Origin: Chelydra serpentina
Taxonomy: Eukaryota; Chordata; Testudines; Chelydridae
DNA length: 64,000 bases
Reading direction: 5' to 3'
Assembly: GCA_037349315.1 (NCBI GenBank)
Contig: JBAIAC010000001.1
Location: 34,782,001 to 34,846,000, forward strand
Below the pieces are notes generated by a model. The model was not told the origin of the DNA, made no database searches, and saw only the letters and a program-made list of their open reading frames with translations. This document shows, piece after piece, positions 35,066 to 47,562 of the stretch (position 1 is the first letter of the stretch; the number at the start of each line of letters is the position of its first letter). The position numbers were made by a program, and so were the translations under genes.

Positions 35066-35198
35066 GGTGAAACCAAAGTTCTGAAGCTGAAAAACCTGAG
35101 GCCGCAGGATTATGCCAGTTATACGTGTCAGGTGTCCGTCCGGAATGTCTGCGGCATCCTTGACAAGTCAATCACTTTCCAGCTCACTAACACAACAG
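35066..35198 (+). CDS. MDGA1: MDGA1 coding exon, second half of Ig domain 2
   Basis: The acceptor is TTTCCCTTCTTTCCAAACTCCCAG and the donor ACAG|GTAAGA. The exon enters in phase 0 and leaves in phase 1 (44 codons plus one base). It starts GETKVLKLKNLRPQDYASYTC, given here with the F-strand cysteine as its last residue, and continues QVSVRNVCG. It ends in TNTT, an N-glycosylation sequon. With 30449-30645 it completes Ig2. A Penelope-like retroelement ends at 35020, only 45 bp before the exon, so the branch-point neighbourhood was rebuilt by that insertion. The exon itself is intact. Confidence 0.96.
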
Positions 35199-38100
35199 GT
35201 AAGAGAGTAGCAACAGAAATGCCTCTGGGCCCTGAGCACCTCTTGCTTGCTGAATAGCTGTCGTCCTTCCAGGGTCTGGTGAATTGGGATCCAATCCAAT
35301 ACCTATTAAAGCTGGTGGATAGACTCCCACTGACTTCAGTAGGCATGGGATCAATACAATACAAAACTTAGCATGAGCCAAACAAAGAGTTGGAGCAGGA
35401 GGTGTCCAGTAGTCCTTGGAATTCTTGTGAGCTCTCAGCTGCCATGGCTGGTGGGATGTCATGAGAACAGTCTCTATTTGGGTGTTGAGGGAATTACGTA
35501 GATTTTTAACTAGCCAACTTTTTACAAAAATAAAAGCAACTTTCCTGATTTGCTTTTTGTACAGTTGCTATCTGGGAAAATACTGCGCGAACTTTCCCAC
35601 AAATACTCCGTGCAATATTTGGATGACTTTGCTCCACCCCGATTCACACCCCTTGTGTGGCTACTTTCCAAAAGCATTCAAGCCATCAAGGTCTACTGGC
35701 ACGGATGTCTGTGGAAAGCAGATATCAAAACAAATTTCACAACCACATGCACAAATGTTCATGACAGCAATGCCTGAGTGATCATCCAGTCAAAGAACAG
35801 AAACAATATCATGTGATCATTCAGAGAGGTCCTGACTAATTAACAACGGAATATTGTATATCAAATCCTTGCAGATAGCTGGTCACAACCAATAGATTAA
35901 TAAAAAACTAAAAAGCAAAAAATTGTCAAATATTTTAAATAATGAATAAATATGAGAAAATTGCTTTTTTTGCTTTGGGATATTCTGTGATCAAAGAAGA
36001 GGCTGAACTCATTTCTGTAATGTGATGTAATGTCATGTAATGTACTTGTTGAATTATTCACCTAGCTCTAATATAATACAAAGTAGTTTACATCCCTTGT
36101 GTCATCTCTGTACAATGAAGGCAGAACTCTTCATGGTGCCAACTGTTGATGAGAAATAGTTAATACTGTAGAAAATTATGCCTATTGATCTAACTGAGCC
36201 TAGGGGCTGAGACAATGAATATGTTTTTATATATAAATAATTAAATACCTTAAGAAAAGAAAAACCTAGGTTTAAATATTAGGGGAAAATGCTCCTAACA
36301 GTGAGATCTCTGCAACTTCCTCAAAAGGTGGCAGCCCCATCACTTGAGTCCTTTCAAACTAGAGGGGACAGAACAGTCATTATAAGACACAATCCTGCCC
36401 TAGTCAAGGGGAATGGGGTCTCATACAGCTTTTCTAGCTCTGACTTCTGAGGCGATATGTTTATAGATTTATAGAATCTAATTCCTCTTCAGAACCATGC
36501 TCCCCAGATAAATGCAAAGAAAGCATCCTTCTTTTCATTTCAGTCCCTTTATTGAGTGAACAAGAAAGCAGGGTTGTCAAGCTGATCAGATCTGGTACCA
36601 GTACATGTGCAGTTCATGGCTAAATGGACTCAACTTCTTAGCCACTTGCACCACATTCAACATTTGGCCCATACAGTAGATGTGTGTAGCTCTCTTGCTA
36701 TACATAGCTATGTATTCATATTTATACACACAAATATAAAGTCTTTCTCTGTATATGTGTGAATATTTTTTTAGATTCTCTCTGATCTTGCATAAATCTC
36801 TTCCTCCCCTCTTCTGCTCATGCATTAGTAACTTCCTTGTAGCATTGGCTGTGTCCAGAATTCTGAACAGCCTTACTCATGATGTCTTTGCTTCTGCACC
36901 TGGAGAAAAGCTCAGGGAGCACAGAGGTGCGTGGAAATCAATTTTAAAGTATTTATAGACCCAAATAGTATGGACCTTTGAGGGGAAGCGATGGGGCAGG
37001 TCAGAGAATCTTCTTTCCCCAGCTTGTTTGTTGCTCCTTTGCCATTTGGCTATAAAAGTGGCTCCTATGATTCATCAGGGGCCTTCTTCTCCCTGCCAGG
37101 GAGTCCAGAGCTTGGCCCTGATGGTTAGGAATCTTTTTTTTCTTCCCCCCTCCTGGCTTGGCTCTTCGATTATCTTGGGCAGCAGCTGAGTGTTGTGGTT
37201 GCAGCACAAATGTCTGCAGCACCAGTTTCGATTCCCGTTCACTATGTGCATCCTCCCCCTGCTGAAGCTTTCTGCCTCCTCCTCTTCCTCCTTCCTGATG
37301 ATGCCTTTTGGTTCTAGAGCTCTGAGGCTGACCCCGTGGGTCTGGCTGCAGAACCCAGTCCTGTCTCAGGATCAGTTTGTGGCAGCCTGCGTGTTGGGAT
37401 CCAGCTGTGGTTGGGGAATGGCTGACATTTTCTCCCTTGAGTTCTGCGAAGTTAAGCAGCCCAGCTGGTTAATTCTCCTGCAGTTTTACTGCAGCAAATT
37501 GGACTTCAAAGGGAATTGAAAGCGACTCTTTGTTTTTAATGGTCCCCTCGCTCCACAGCAGACTCTGCCAGCAGGTTTTCTGAGCTGAGAACAAAAGGAA
37601 TCGCCACGGGTTACAAATAAATGAGATTCATCTCCTGCATAACAATGGCTGCATATTGTTACCCTCCATCCGCTGACTAGAGGAGGATGTGATCCAATCT
37701 CAGCTCCCAGAGCTGGGGCTGGGTTCATGCCATCTAGCAGGAGAAGCATTGCCTTGAGGTGTGCAGGTGGCCATTTCACGGGTTCCTCCTCTCCTGGTTA
37801 CACACACCAACAAGCTGCCCTGAGGAAGCAGCTGCCCCATGAGGTCAAATTTCCTGAGTTACCCTGCGCAGAACATGTCCTCACTCAACAGGATTCTAGC
37901 AGTTAGGGCTGGGCAAACAAGTTCAGGTAAACGAAAAGAATAGCCCGAAATCTGTACCCGAACGAGATCTGACTCATTCTGCTGCCTCCCTACCCTCCCT
38001 CCACCAACCCCCCCCCCCCCAAAGAAATTGATCTCTGACACCTTCCAGGTCTGCCCGGAGGGAGAGTCTCCCTACCAAGACCATGAATGCAGTTTCTACC

Positions 38101-38739
38101 AGTCTGGCCAAGGAGAAGCAACGACCAGCCAAGCCCAGCTCAGTGTCAGAGGCGGTGACTACTATTCAGTATCAGCTAGACAAGACCGAAGGTCTCTTGG
38201 CTCAGGGCAGCTACCTTACGGATGGTCTTGTACTCTGTGTCGTGTCTGCATAGATTGTGGGGGTTTGTCCATCCAGGATGAGCCAGGCCACCCTATTAGG
38301 GGCCTCGTTGGATTTGTGAAGCCCCCTCAGAGCCTAAAGTTGCCACTGGCAAATACACAAATCATTTTTGCTCCTTATTATACACTGGATTTGATACTTA
38401 TTTTCCAACACTCCAGGTTGAAGGACCCTCAAAGGAGCCTGACCTTCAGCCGTGGCCCTGAGAAATCAAAGGAATTAAACCGTGTGCCTCAAAATGATCC
38501 TTATGGTTGGCAGCAAAAGATGGCAACCTTCCCCCCCGCCCGCCGCCCACCCCCCACAAATATACAGCACTTGCACAGTTGGCCGGGTGCTCCCTGTGCA
38601 TGTGACAAGAGGGACATTGGCCACTGCTAGAGACAGGACACGAGGCTGCAGTGCTCTGAGCTTTCTGGCTGTAGTTATGCTGTTAAGTTATGCCGCCTGC
38701 ACGGAGGAGAGAGCAGCCCTCCTAGCCTTGTTTGTATGA

Positions 38740-38920
38740 GCTGTAATTCAGAGATCCAGCACAGCTCATTAACGCAGAGTCCGGGGAGAGGAGAGGCAGA
38801 AATAATGATGCTGTTAAATCAGGCTTCATGAATATGTAACAACGTCTTATTTTGCATTATTATGGCCGTTACTTAAAACGCACTCTCAGCCTTTGTGCTG
38901 TGTTGCTTTCTGAGCTCTGT
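38740..38920. promoter_or_regulatory. Candidate conserved noncoding element with octamer-like sites
   Basis: It has GAGCTGTAATTCAGAG, CATGAATATGTAAC, TTTTGCATTATTATGG (octamer-like) and GGCCGTTACTTAAAAC in about 180 bp, with no repeat termini. It looks like a homeobox/POU-bound enhancer core; this is inference. Confidence 0.35.
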
Positions 38921-39247
38921 CTGGAGCCAGCGATGGAGCTGACAAGGGGCGTTAAAGGGCCTTTCATGAGATGAAGTGGAGAAGGCAGAGGAAAGTTTTT
39001 GAGATCAGTTCCTGGGGAGGGCAGGAATGAAAGAAGCCAAACACAAGGATGTGAGCATCCAGAAGACGAGGAGCTGCGTGTGCACTTTGAATCAGCCCAA
39101 CCTGTTCACCTGTGCCATAAAAGGGAGGCCATCTGGGTTGTACTCCAATTGTGTAAAACCATGTATTTGACACATGCAGAGAACCAGGAGGGGAGCCACA
39201 ATGTTTAGTGCCAGCTGGTGGTTGGGATACAGGATAATGATCTAGAC

Positions 39248-40384
39248 CAGCAGTTCCCAAACTTAATTGGCTTATGAACAGTCTTCTTTAGTGATATTTG
39301 AAGTATCATAAGCAAATTTCTTCTTTTAGTGTCCACTTCTTTTAGGCCTTAATAGGTGTAAGCATTTCTGGACTCATAGTAAAATAGATTACTACAGAAG
39401 TCTGAAGTGTTAGATTATAGCATTTTTTAAACATCTCAGGTTTTTAGACAGTGAATCAAAAAGAATCATCAATTACTCAGATTACAAGGAAGACAGAATA
39501 ACACAAAACATTTGTCAAATGACTTCATGTATTTTGGTATGCTGCTAAACTAAGCCGGTTGCTTGACGTTTTAATTTGTCTCATTTAAGTTCAAAGTTTC
39601 TGCTCATTCTTACTTGGATTATTGCTGAACATAACACAAAGGTGTCGTCTTCTGTTGACAATAGGTCCCTGATCCTCCCCTCGACGCCAGGCAGCTTCAG
39701 CTCCAATTCACTCTTGTTCCAATGGTTCAGGTTCCCAGCTCCCCTCCAGTTCCTGCTGAACAGGGAACTCTGCCAGTTTCACTGCAGCCCTTGGCCTCTC
39801 TGAAGAACCTTTCACACAGATTTCCTCCTGCTCTGGTCCCTGGACCCAACTCTCGCCCCCTTTGTAAGGAACTACATGGCCTTCCTTCATGGGGCTGTGC
39901 CATGATTCAAGCAGGCTTCTCCAGCCCACCAGTATCCAGATTTCAGCCTCACTCCACAGAGCCTCCTTTGGTCCTTGGACTCACACACTTCTTCCCCTTG
40001 CTTCAGGCCTCCCTGCAGCCCTCCTCCTTAGGGCTGGGTTCTGATTTAGGCAATCTTCACCAATCTTCCTTCTGGCTCTCATCTGGTGAGCCTCTCTCTT
40101 AACTCAGAGCTCCCCTGCAATTCTTCTGTCCAGGCTGTCTGCCCTCTACTACTCCTGGGAGTCACCTAACCTCTAAGGACGTAGCTGCTTCCTTAACACC
40201 TGCCCCCATTCTGCTGCTCCCTTGAATACCTGGTTCCTTAAAGGGGCCATATCATGAAACAGGGCTTGGCTGGTCCTGGACCCCACTCCCCATTAAAGGG
40301 GACAGACCACCCTTTTACAGCGTACCACTTTCAACAAGCTCCTGTACCACCAGTGGCATGTGTACCACAGTTTGGGAACTCATG
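39248..40384. mobile_element. Probable non-autonomous hAT element
   Basis: The ends CAGCAGTTCCCAAACTT and, inverted, CATGAGTTCCCAAACTGT are flanked by ATCTAGAC (39240-39247) and ATCCGGAC (40385-40392), 6 of 8 identical. The interior has no transposase and is C-rich from 39.66 kb. Confidence 0.6.
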
Positions 40385-41779
40385 ATCCGGACAAGTTCTG
40401 TTCTTCCATCCCCTAGGGCTTAGCCAGCAGCGCCATGGCAGTCAGAAGGAAGGTAGAGTGCTTGCCTCAAGGAAAGTTCTGTCCATACCATGGGAATTGG
40501 GAAGTCTCCCTCTCTTTCTTTAGCCATTCCTCACCTCTCTATGTGGCTGGGGCAGCCCTGTAGCCCTCTTTGCCACCTTCTCTCTAGCTGTAGGTTTTGG
40601 CTTGTGGAAGATGCAAGGTACTTCTCTTCTTCCCCCCCCCCCCCGGCCCCGCCCGGCCCCACCCATCCAGCTGGGCCTCTTGACTTGGAGGAGGCCCTTT
40701 GCCCTTCTCTGCCGCTGGTGGGACCCATTACTCCCTTCTGGATTCTTCTGTTTTTAAACTGAGCTGCACTCAGCACTGCCCTGAACTGGTCCCCAGCAGG
40801 GCGCACGGTGGCTTCTGAAATCCTGCAGCTGTTTAAAGTTGCACTGAGTGACCCAGTCTGGGAGGAAAGAAGAACCCTCTTCCCATGCACTTCTGCACTT
40901 CTGTGTTTGGCTGGTTCTCTTGATATTCCTGCCAGATGGAAAGCAGGGAGTGCCAGAAATCTCATCACCTGAGGGCCTATTCTCATGGCTCTGTTATGCA
41001 GAGATGAAAGATTAAGAGAGAGTTCAGAGCAGCACCTGAACTTGGGGGTCTCTAAGTCTGTGTGTTAAATTAAGGACACCCTTGTGGTGGTATCGGAGGT
41101 GCCAATACCGTGGTTGAGCCCTGCTGCACTACTGGTGGAGGTGCATTGCTGGAGAGGAGCAGAGAATATGTCCTGGTGTCCAAGCGATTTAAGCAGGTTT
41201 GGCATCTAGCATGCTATCTAAGCCTGACCTAACTTCAACGTTTTGACTAGTCTACATGCAGGGTAACACCTTTAGCTAGATTTTGAAAAAGGGTGAGGTT
41301 AGGCTTAGCTGGCATGTGTTAACTAACCCAACCCTTCGTCCAGTTAAGACACAGCCTCTGTAAGAACGGGCATGGATGTGTATGCCATTCAGGGTGTGTG
41401 TGTCCCTTTAACACCTGAGGCTTGGAGGGGTTATGCCAGTATCTCTGGTTTGAACAGAAGAGTGACTACTGTATTTGGTAACTTGTTACATGTGAAAGGG
41501 ACATCTGCTTTTGGGACAGTGTGGGAATAATTGTTTGTATTCTCCACTTAAGTGCCTAGACATTGATCCAAAGCCCATTGAAGTCTATGGAAATCTTTCT
41601 TTTGGCCTCAGTGGGCTTTGGATTGGGCCCTGAGTCATTGAGCCCAACCCATGGTGAGCTGATAGCAAGTTAATATGGCCTATTTCAATGAATCTCTTAT
41701 TTTCATATCTTTCCCCGCCAGCACTCCTTCCACTCAGTCTCCTGTGTGCTGTTTCTGTAGGAGGCATAGAGATATTTGC

Positions 41780-42010
41780 AGTGACTTACACTACATTTTC
41801 AGCAGGGGGTATGCAGAGGCTTACATAGGAGCCACAATGCAAGTAGCTGAGCCTTTATTCCATCTCGGCGTCTGCAGGCCCCATTTAAAGACAGGGCAAA
41901 TACAGAAAGAGCAAAATTAATTAACCTGCGTGCAGGGGATTTTGATATTGTTGTTGTGAAAATAAACTCGGCATTGGTTCCCCATTTCTCTGTGATCCTG
42001 ACTGGTAATG
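41780..42010. promoter_or_regulatory. Candidate conserved noncoding element
   Basis: Non-repetitive sequence with CACAATGCAAGTAGC, GAGCAAAATTAATTAACCTG and GAAAATAAACTCGGC. Evidence is composition only. Confidence 0.22.
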
Positions 42011-42254
42011 TCCATCTGCAGCCACAGTTACTAGAACTGGGAGGAAAAATCAACAAGCCGTAGGGCCAAATTCTCCACTGCTTCTGTGTTGCCAATCGTA
42101 CTTATGCAAAATGGGTGTAAAATATCACTGTTCTGATTTGGAGTGGAGAATTGGTCCCTACATCTATACCAGACCCAGAGCACCTAGTTAACATGATGTT
42201 ACAATGTTCAGTGTAGATGGGACCTAACCAGGCTCCTAAAGCTTGGCCTGTTCA

Positions 42255-43260
42255 GGGTCTACGCTGCAATCACAAGGTGTCATTGCAGCTCATGTAGACA
42301 TAAACAAGCAAGTTTTTAATCTCACTGGCTCAGTCCTGGAGCAGGGAAGCTGCAGCAGTGCGTGCTTCAGTCCACCTGGAACTCTGGGTAATTATTCATG
42401 GAGCTAGCCCATGCTGAAGCAGGCGCTGTTGCAGCTTCGCTGCTCTGGGACCACAAGCTAGCTAGATTCAAGCTAGCTCAGGTATGTCTACACCAGCTGC
42501 AGTCACACCCCGTGATTGCTGTCTAGATCGGGGTGGGAAAACTACTGGTCACATACGGCCCGCCAGCCGATTTAATCTGGCCCTCGAGCTCCTGCTGGGG
42601 AGCGGGGTCAAGGGCTTGCCGCGCGGCAGCTGGGGAGCAGGGTCAGGGGCCGCTCCGTGCGGCTCCTGGAAGCAGCAGCATGTCCCCGCTCCAGCTCCTA
42701 CATTTAGGGGCAGCCAGGGGGCTCTGCGTGCTGCCCCCGCCCAAAGCACCACCCCCACAGCTCCCATTGGCCAGGAACTGCAGCCAGTGGGAGCCGCGGG
42801 GGCGGCGCCTGTGAACGGGGCAGTGCACAGAGCTGCCTGGCCATGCCTCCGTGTAGGAGCTGGAGAGGGGACATGCCATTGCTTCCGGGAGCTGCTTGAG
42901 GTAAGCACCGCCCAGAGCCTGCACTCCTGAGCCCCCCTGTGCCCCAACCTCCCGCCTCAGCCCTGATCCCCCCTCCTGCCCTCTGAACCCCTCGGTCCCA
43001 GCCTGGAGCACCCTCCTACACCCCAAAGCCCTCATCCCCCCTGCTTCCCACCCCCCTGCCCCAGCCTGGAGCTCCCTCACGCACCCTGAACTCCTCATTT
43101 CTGGCCCCATCCCAGAACCCACACCCCCAGCCAGAGCTCTCACCCCCTCCTGCATCCCAACCCCAATTTCATGAGTATTCATGGTCCGCCATACAGTTTC
43201 CATACCCCGATGTGGCCCGCGGGCCAAAAAGTTTGCCCACTCCTGGTCTAGATGTATCCT
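42255..43260. mobile_element. Palindromic MITE interrupted by a hAT element
   Basis: The left arm GGGTCTACGCTGCAATCACA, with GTGTCATTGCAGCTCATGTA, pairs with the inverted right arm AGGATACATCTAGACAGCAA, with GGTGTGACTGCAGCTGGTGT. The right arm is split by the hAT insert at 42529-43245. Same family as 20753-21169. Confidence 0.7.
42529..43245. mobile_element. 717-bp non-autonomous hAT element
   Basis: The ends CGGGGTGGGAAAACTAC and, inverted, CAGGAGTGGGCAAACTT are flanked by a perfect 8-bp duplication GTCTAGAT (42521-42528 and 43246-43253). GGCCCGCCAGCC and GGCCCGCGGGCC lie near the termini. The GC-rich interior gives long meaningless open frames on both strands. Confidence 0.92.
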
Positions 43261-43532
43261 CAGTTTTGGGTCTCTGTGAGGCCCTGTCTGTTATGCCTTT
43301 TAACCCCATTATGGCCTGGTCCCTTGCCTTGGTTAGAGACGTGTGTTCATGGGGCCCTACATTCACTCACCTCATGTTTTTAATGAACTCATGGACAGCC
43401 CACACTCACCCAGCCTGACCCTCTCTTTCCCAAGAACAAATGGAAAGTCTCTCCATTCAGATAGAATTGAGCGAAGCCCAGGCTGGTGTGAGTCTCCTCA
43501 GAGCTCACTAGTGTTCCATTTTTCTCTTCCAG

Positions 43533-43802
43533 CCCCACCTGCTCTGAAGCTGTCTGTCAATGAGACCCTGGTGGTGAACCCAGGAGATAATGTCACTATG
43601 CAGTGCTCCCTGACAGGCGGCGACCCACTGCCTGAGGTGGTCTGGTCTCACTCACCCAGCCCTATGCCTCACAACAGCCTTATTCAAGAGGGTAACCTCA
43701 CCATCTGGGGGATCTGCATGGACGATTCAGGCTACTACAATTGCACGGCCATCAACAATGTGGGGAACCCAGCTAAGAAGACAGTGAATCTGCTGGTGCG
43801 AT
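43533..43802 (+). CDS. MDGA1: MDGA1 coding exon, complete Ig domain 3
   Basis: A TTTTTCTCTTCCAG acceptor precedes this 270-nt symmetric phase 1-1 exon; the donor is CGAT|GTACGT. It encodes one Ig domain: PPALKLSVNETLVVNPGDN, the B-strand cysteine in MQCSLTGGD, the C-strand tryptophan in VVWSH, and the F-strand cysteine in GYYNCTAINNVGNPAKK. PPALKLSVNETLVVNPG is typical of MDGA1 rather than MDGA2 and is a main reason for the gene call. Sequons are seen at NET, NVT, NLT and NCT. There is an extra unpaired cysteine in IWGICMDDSG, ten residues before the F-strand cysteine. Because the exon is symmetric, skipping it would keep frame. Confidence 0.96.
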
Positions 43803-44255
43803 GTACGTCCTTCCACTGCATGTGCTTTTAGGGCAAAACTCTGGGTTCCCAGTGCACTTTATTGTGCATTTAAATAGGGGGTAAATGTGCTACTCCAGCA
43901 AGGGACTGGTAGCACTGACTGGAGAAGGCGCTGTGCAAGCTTCCCTACCTACAGCTCTGCTGATGCACCTCACTCCTGACTAACAGCACCCACAGTTATT
44001 CCAGTCCTGTCCTTCCACAGCTCTGCTGATGCTTCCTGATCCTGACATGCAGCACCACAGCAGGCCTTGGGGGCGTGGGGCCATTGCTTCACATGGGGAT
44101 CTCATTTGGGCATAGGGCTGGGGGTTCCCTTGACCCAGACCGTATGGAGCCATTGCCTCCCATCAGGCAAAGGGTAGATGTCTCACATGGGTATCCCCTT
44201 TGAGCACAGGGCATTTTGTCTTCACTAACTGGCTTTGCACCTGTGTTCATCCCAG
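43803..44255 (+). other. MDGA1 intron between Ig3 and Ig4
   Basis: This 453-bp intron contains no recognised repeat. It has two imperfect copies of a CTACCTACAGCTCTGCTGATG / CTTCCACAGCTCTGCTGATG unit about 65-70 bp apart. Confidence 0.9.
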
Positions 44256-44585
44256 CCATGAAGAACGCCACCTTCCAGATCACCCCTGACGTGATCAAAG
44301 AGAGTGAGAGCATCCAACTAGGGCAGGACCTGAAGCTCTCGTGCCATGTGGATGCCGTCCCCCAGGAGAAAGTCGTCTACTTCTGGTACAAGAATGGGAA
44401 ACCGGCCAGGGTCTCGGACCGACTGCTCATTTCCAGGAATGACCCTGAGCTCCCACCAGTGACCAGCAGCCTGGAGATCATTGACCTGCGCTTCAGTGAT
44501 TACGGCACATATCTGTGCATTGCGTCCTTCCAGGGGGCCCCCATCCCCGACCTCAGTGTTGAGGTGAACATCTCTTCAGAAACAG
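44256..44585 (+). CDS. MDGA1: MDGA1 coding exon, complete Ig domain 4
   Basis: This exon lies 453 bp after the Ig3 exon, the shortest intron in the window. The acceptor is TGTTCATCCCAG and the donor AACAG|GTGAGC; it is 330 nt with phase 1-1. It encodes MKNATFQITPDVIKESESI, the B-strand cysteine in LKLSCHVDAVPQEK, tryptophan in YFWYKNGKPAR, and the F-strand cysteine in YGTYLCIASFQG, ending VEVNISSET. The opening KNATFQITPDVIKES is a distinctive MDGA1 sequence. Sequons NAT and NIS are present. The ORF is open well upstream of the acceptor, but the splice site matches the family boundary. Confidence 0.97.
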
Positions 44586-45999
44586 GTGAGCCTCCTCCGT
44601 GGAGGCCTGGGGTTTTGAGGGAGTTAGGTCAGGGGGCACAGTATAGATTAGAATCACGAAACCAACATATTCTTGTCAGCCGGAGCTCTTGAAGGCCCTC
44701 AAATGAGCCTTGACTTCAAGTGTAAGAGCTCTTGTTCCTTCCGCTTGGGATGACAGCTATGCTGTGTGACTTGTAGTATCCTGAGACGATTCCTCTCATG
44801 TGCCCGATGAGGAGGTTGGACTAAACCAAAGAGAGCAGCCCCAACATGCCACATTTTATGCGGGAGCCAGTGTGTGTTGGGCTGGATGCAGTGGGCATGT
44901 CTCGGGAGTGGCCAGTGACCCAGCTGGGATAGGTGTGTTCTAAAGTAGCTAGTTCCTTCCTTTAATATGGACTCTTAATGGGTTAGTTTCAGGCTTCTAG
45001 TTACCTGAGGCACAACATGACTGAGGATGTCTGATTACGGGTTGGGAAGGCCCAGATTGCAGCCCAAGCCAACCTTGGAAGGAGATGGTTTGGAAGAAGC
45101 CCTGGCCAAGGGCTTATTCTGAAGGAACAGCGAGGGAATGGGATTTTACCAAATGTTCCAAGGCTGGTGGTTGTGGGGAAGGAGGTAGTGCTCTTTCACT
45201 TCTTTGGCATGGCTTAAAAGAGACACTCCCTCTGATATTCTTCCAGAGACTGAGATGGCAGGACCTGGCTTGTGTCCATGGCAGTGTACGGTGGGAGCTG
45301 GGTGGTGTCTCTCCTAAACCCTCTTCCCATGAACAGCTTTAATGTTTAGTGTCCTAACTCTAATCCTCAGGACGCCACTTGAATACTTTCTGCAGGAGCC
45401 CAGACACTATAAATCTCGCCCTCTTTTCTCTTCATAAAGGGCCCCATCCTTCTCCCAGTAGAGTCAATGGCAAAACTCTCTTTTATTGGCTTCAGTGGGA
45501 GCTCCAAATCGGAGTCATTTCTGTAGAGCTGGAACATACAGATCAAGACTCCTTCTGTTGTGCTAGCAAAACATCAGGTCAGATTCTGTTCTCAGATACG
45601 CCCATGCAGTCCCACTGCCTTCCCTGGGATTGCTCAGGTGTGACTGACAGCAATGCTGCACCTACCTGTAGCTAAATGAGCGAGCCTGAGGGAAGCCAAC
45701 TGGCTGCAGAATCTGTCCCGATTTTTCCAAACTGCTTCAGAAAGTTTCCTTATTCATAGTGATGGTAACCAGCTTTGGCCAGTCCCAGTGCTGTCCATGA
45801 CCGATCTGATTCCCTGCCCTGTCTGTGCCCTTAGCAGAAAGTGTTGGAATTGGCTCTTGTTTTTCTGACAACCTCCCTACTCTCGGCAAAAATCCGTAGC
45901 AATCTGCTCCAAAGGGAATGCCCCCGGATGCTTTTGTGATAATGGGATACTGATCACTTACTGTGTACTGGCTTTTCAGCGTCAAATACATTAATTCAT

Positions 46000-46150
46000 T
46001 CATACTCCTAACAGCCCTGGAAGGCAGCGAATGCTGCTCCTTCCCTTTTTACTGTGGGGGGAAACTGAGGCACACAATGACATGACTTGCCCCAAATTCC
46101 ATGGTGAGTCAGTGGCAGGGCTGGGAACGTAAGCCAGATCTGGCTGTAGC
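46000..46150 (-). repeat. MIR/CORE-SINE remnant
   Basis: Antisense MIR landmarks: TTTTTACTGTGGGGGGAAAC, TGAGGCACACAATGACATGA, CTTGCCCCAAATTCC and GTCAGTGGCAGGGCTGGGAA. Confidence 0.75.
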
Positions 46151-47562
46151 AATGGAGTTTAGCTCATACTTCTAAAAAAAACCCAAAATCCAATAGCTAA
46201 TAGAATGTAATAGATATTAGGTCACAGGAGTAAGATGGCAAAGGTCTGTATGATCATAGAGTCTGTCCCCACTACAAGGGCTGGACAATATCTGCTGGCC
46301 CATAGGCACAGGGTTCCGGAGTTAAAAAAAAAAATCTACAAGGAGGTGGCTGTGGTGGCCCAAAGTTACTACAACCCTCCCCCACCCCCTTCCACCAGCA
46401 GGAGCGGAAAGGCCAGCCCAGCACATAAGGGGCTGTCTGGGAAGAGAGCATGGTAAGGCTGATTGAGGAATGTGGCAGTTTGAAGCATCCCATCGATGGT
46501 CACTGCCAGCTGGGCTCCTCTGGAGCCAGGGAAATTAAAGCTGCTGTCCCCAGCCAGAACCCCAAGTGAGGGTAGGCAGCAGCACCATCACCTGCCTCCC
46601 TTCAGGCTGAATCCCCCCCGTCCCGCACACACTGGGTAATGGGGGGTGTTTGTCCATGTTGGGGCATCTTGCCCTCCGTGTGCATTTAAGGAACAATAAA
46701 GACCCCCACCCCCAATCACCCCTTGTATTTGGTTTGAACCCGTTGAGATTTTCCCCAGAGCCGTCGTATTGAAGCAGCAAGGTGGAAACTGCTCTGCATT
46801 CCCTGGCCATCTGCTGCCGCCCAGCAAAACAGCCCCCCATTCGCTGAGATGGCAGTCTCCAGTGGGAGGCTCGGAAGAGATGGCTTTAATTAAAAAAATC
46901 TCCAAATACAATTTGCAGTTTTTCCCTGCAGTGAAAATTGCCTCTCGCCAGGTGAGCGTCTACTGGCGGTGCTGGCTGGCGGGGGGGCAGCGCTCTCTTC
47001 ACACCAAACAGGAGAGCATCTGATGAGATTCCATAGCCCACAGGGGACTTGTAAATTGAAAACTCGACTTCTCTATTGCATAGAGAGGTCACTACCAAAG
47101 GAGACTGAGGCCAGAGCCATCTTAAATATGCTCTTAATGCACCTATGTGTTGTATGTGTGTGAAAATCGTCCCAGCGCTCTCTCTTGTGGGCCGAGGGTA
47201 AACTGAGCAAATAGTGGCCAGTTTGGATTGAGGTGGCCCCTGGAATTTTAAGCTTTCATTTAAAAAGAAAAAAATATCTAGCCCTTCTGTTTGTGAAAGT
47301 ATCAGTCCAAACATCATCCCAATGTAGTGCCGGCTGCAGAGAGAGAGCCTGAAACAAGAGCTCTGTGAGAGGTGAGAACTGTCACATTTGTCTCAATGGG
47401 ATGTTAACTCTGAAACCTAATGATGACAATTGCAATGTCAACCTTATGATAGATGTTCCTGCAAAAACCATCTACATCTGGGTGGGTTCCTGGTGGAGCC
47501 TGAAGCATGAACAAAGAGTCCCCTCCAAGTCAACTCCATGTTCATATCAACTGGTGATCTTA

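Larger units (their letters stand above)
35199..43532 (+). other. MDGA1 intron between Ig2 and Ig3
   Basis: 35.2-38.6 kb: mostly unassigned, AT-rich near 35.8-36.3 kb, with a (C)n tract at 38010. 38.74-38.92 kb: candidate conserved element. 39.25-40.38 kb: probable hAT-derived element. 40.63-40.66 kb: C-rich run. 41.56-41.64 kb: small palindromic repeat (CAAAGCCCATTGAAGTCTAT and GTGGGCTTTGGATTGGGCCC). 42.25-43.26 kb: nested MITEs. Confidence 0.8.

Noticed and set aside
35461..35781. 106-codon + strand frame after the Ig2 exon
   Set aside because: No domain recognised; sequence may be an old repeat but I could not identify it.
42484..43227. Frames of 132 to 194 codons on both strands
   Set aside because: They are inside the 717-bp GC-rich hAT element and have no domain or codon signature.
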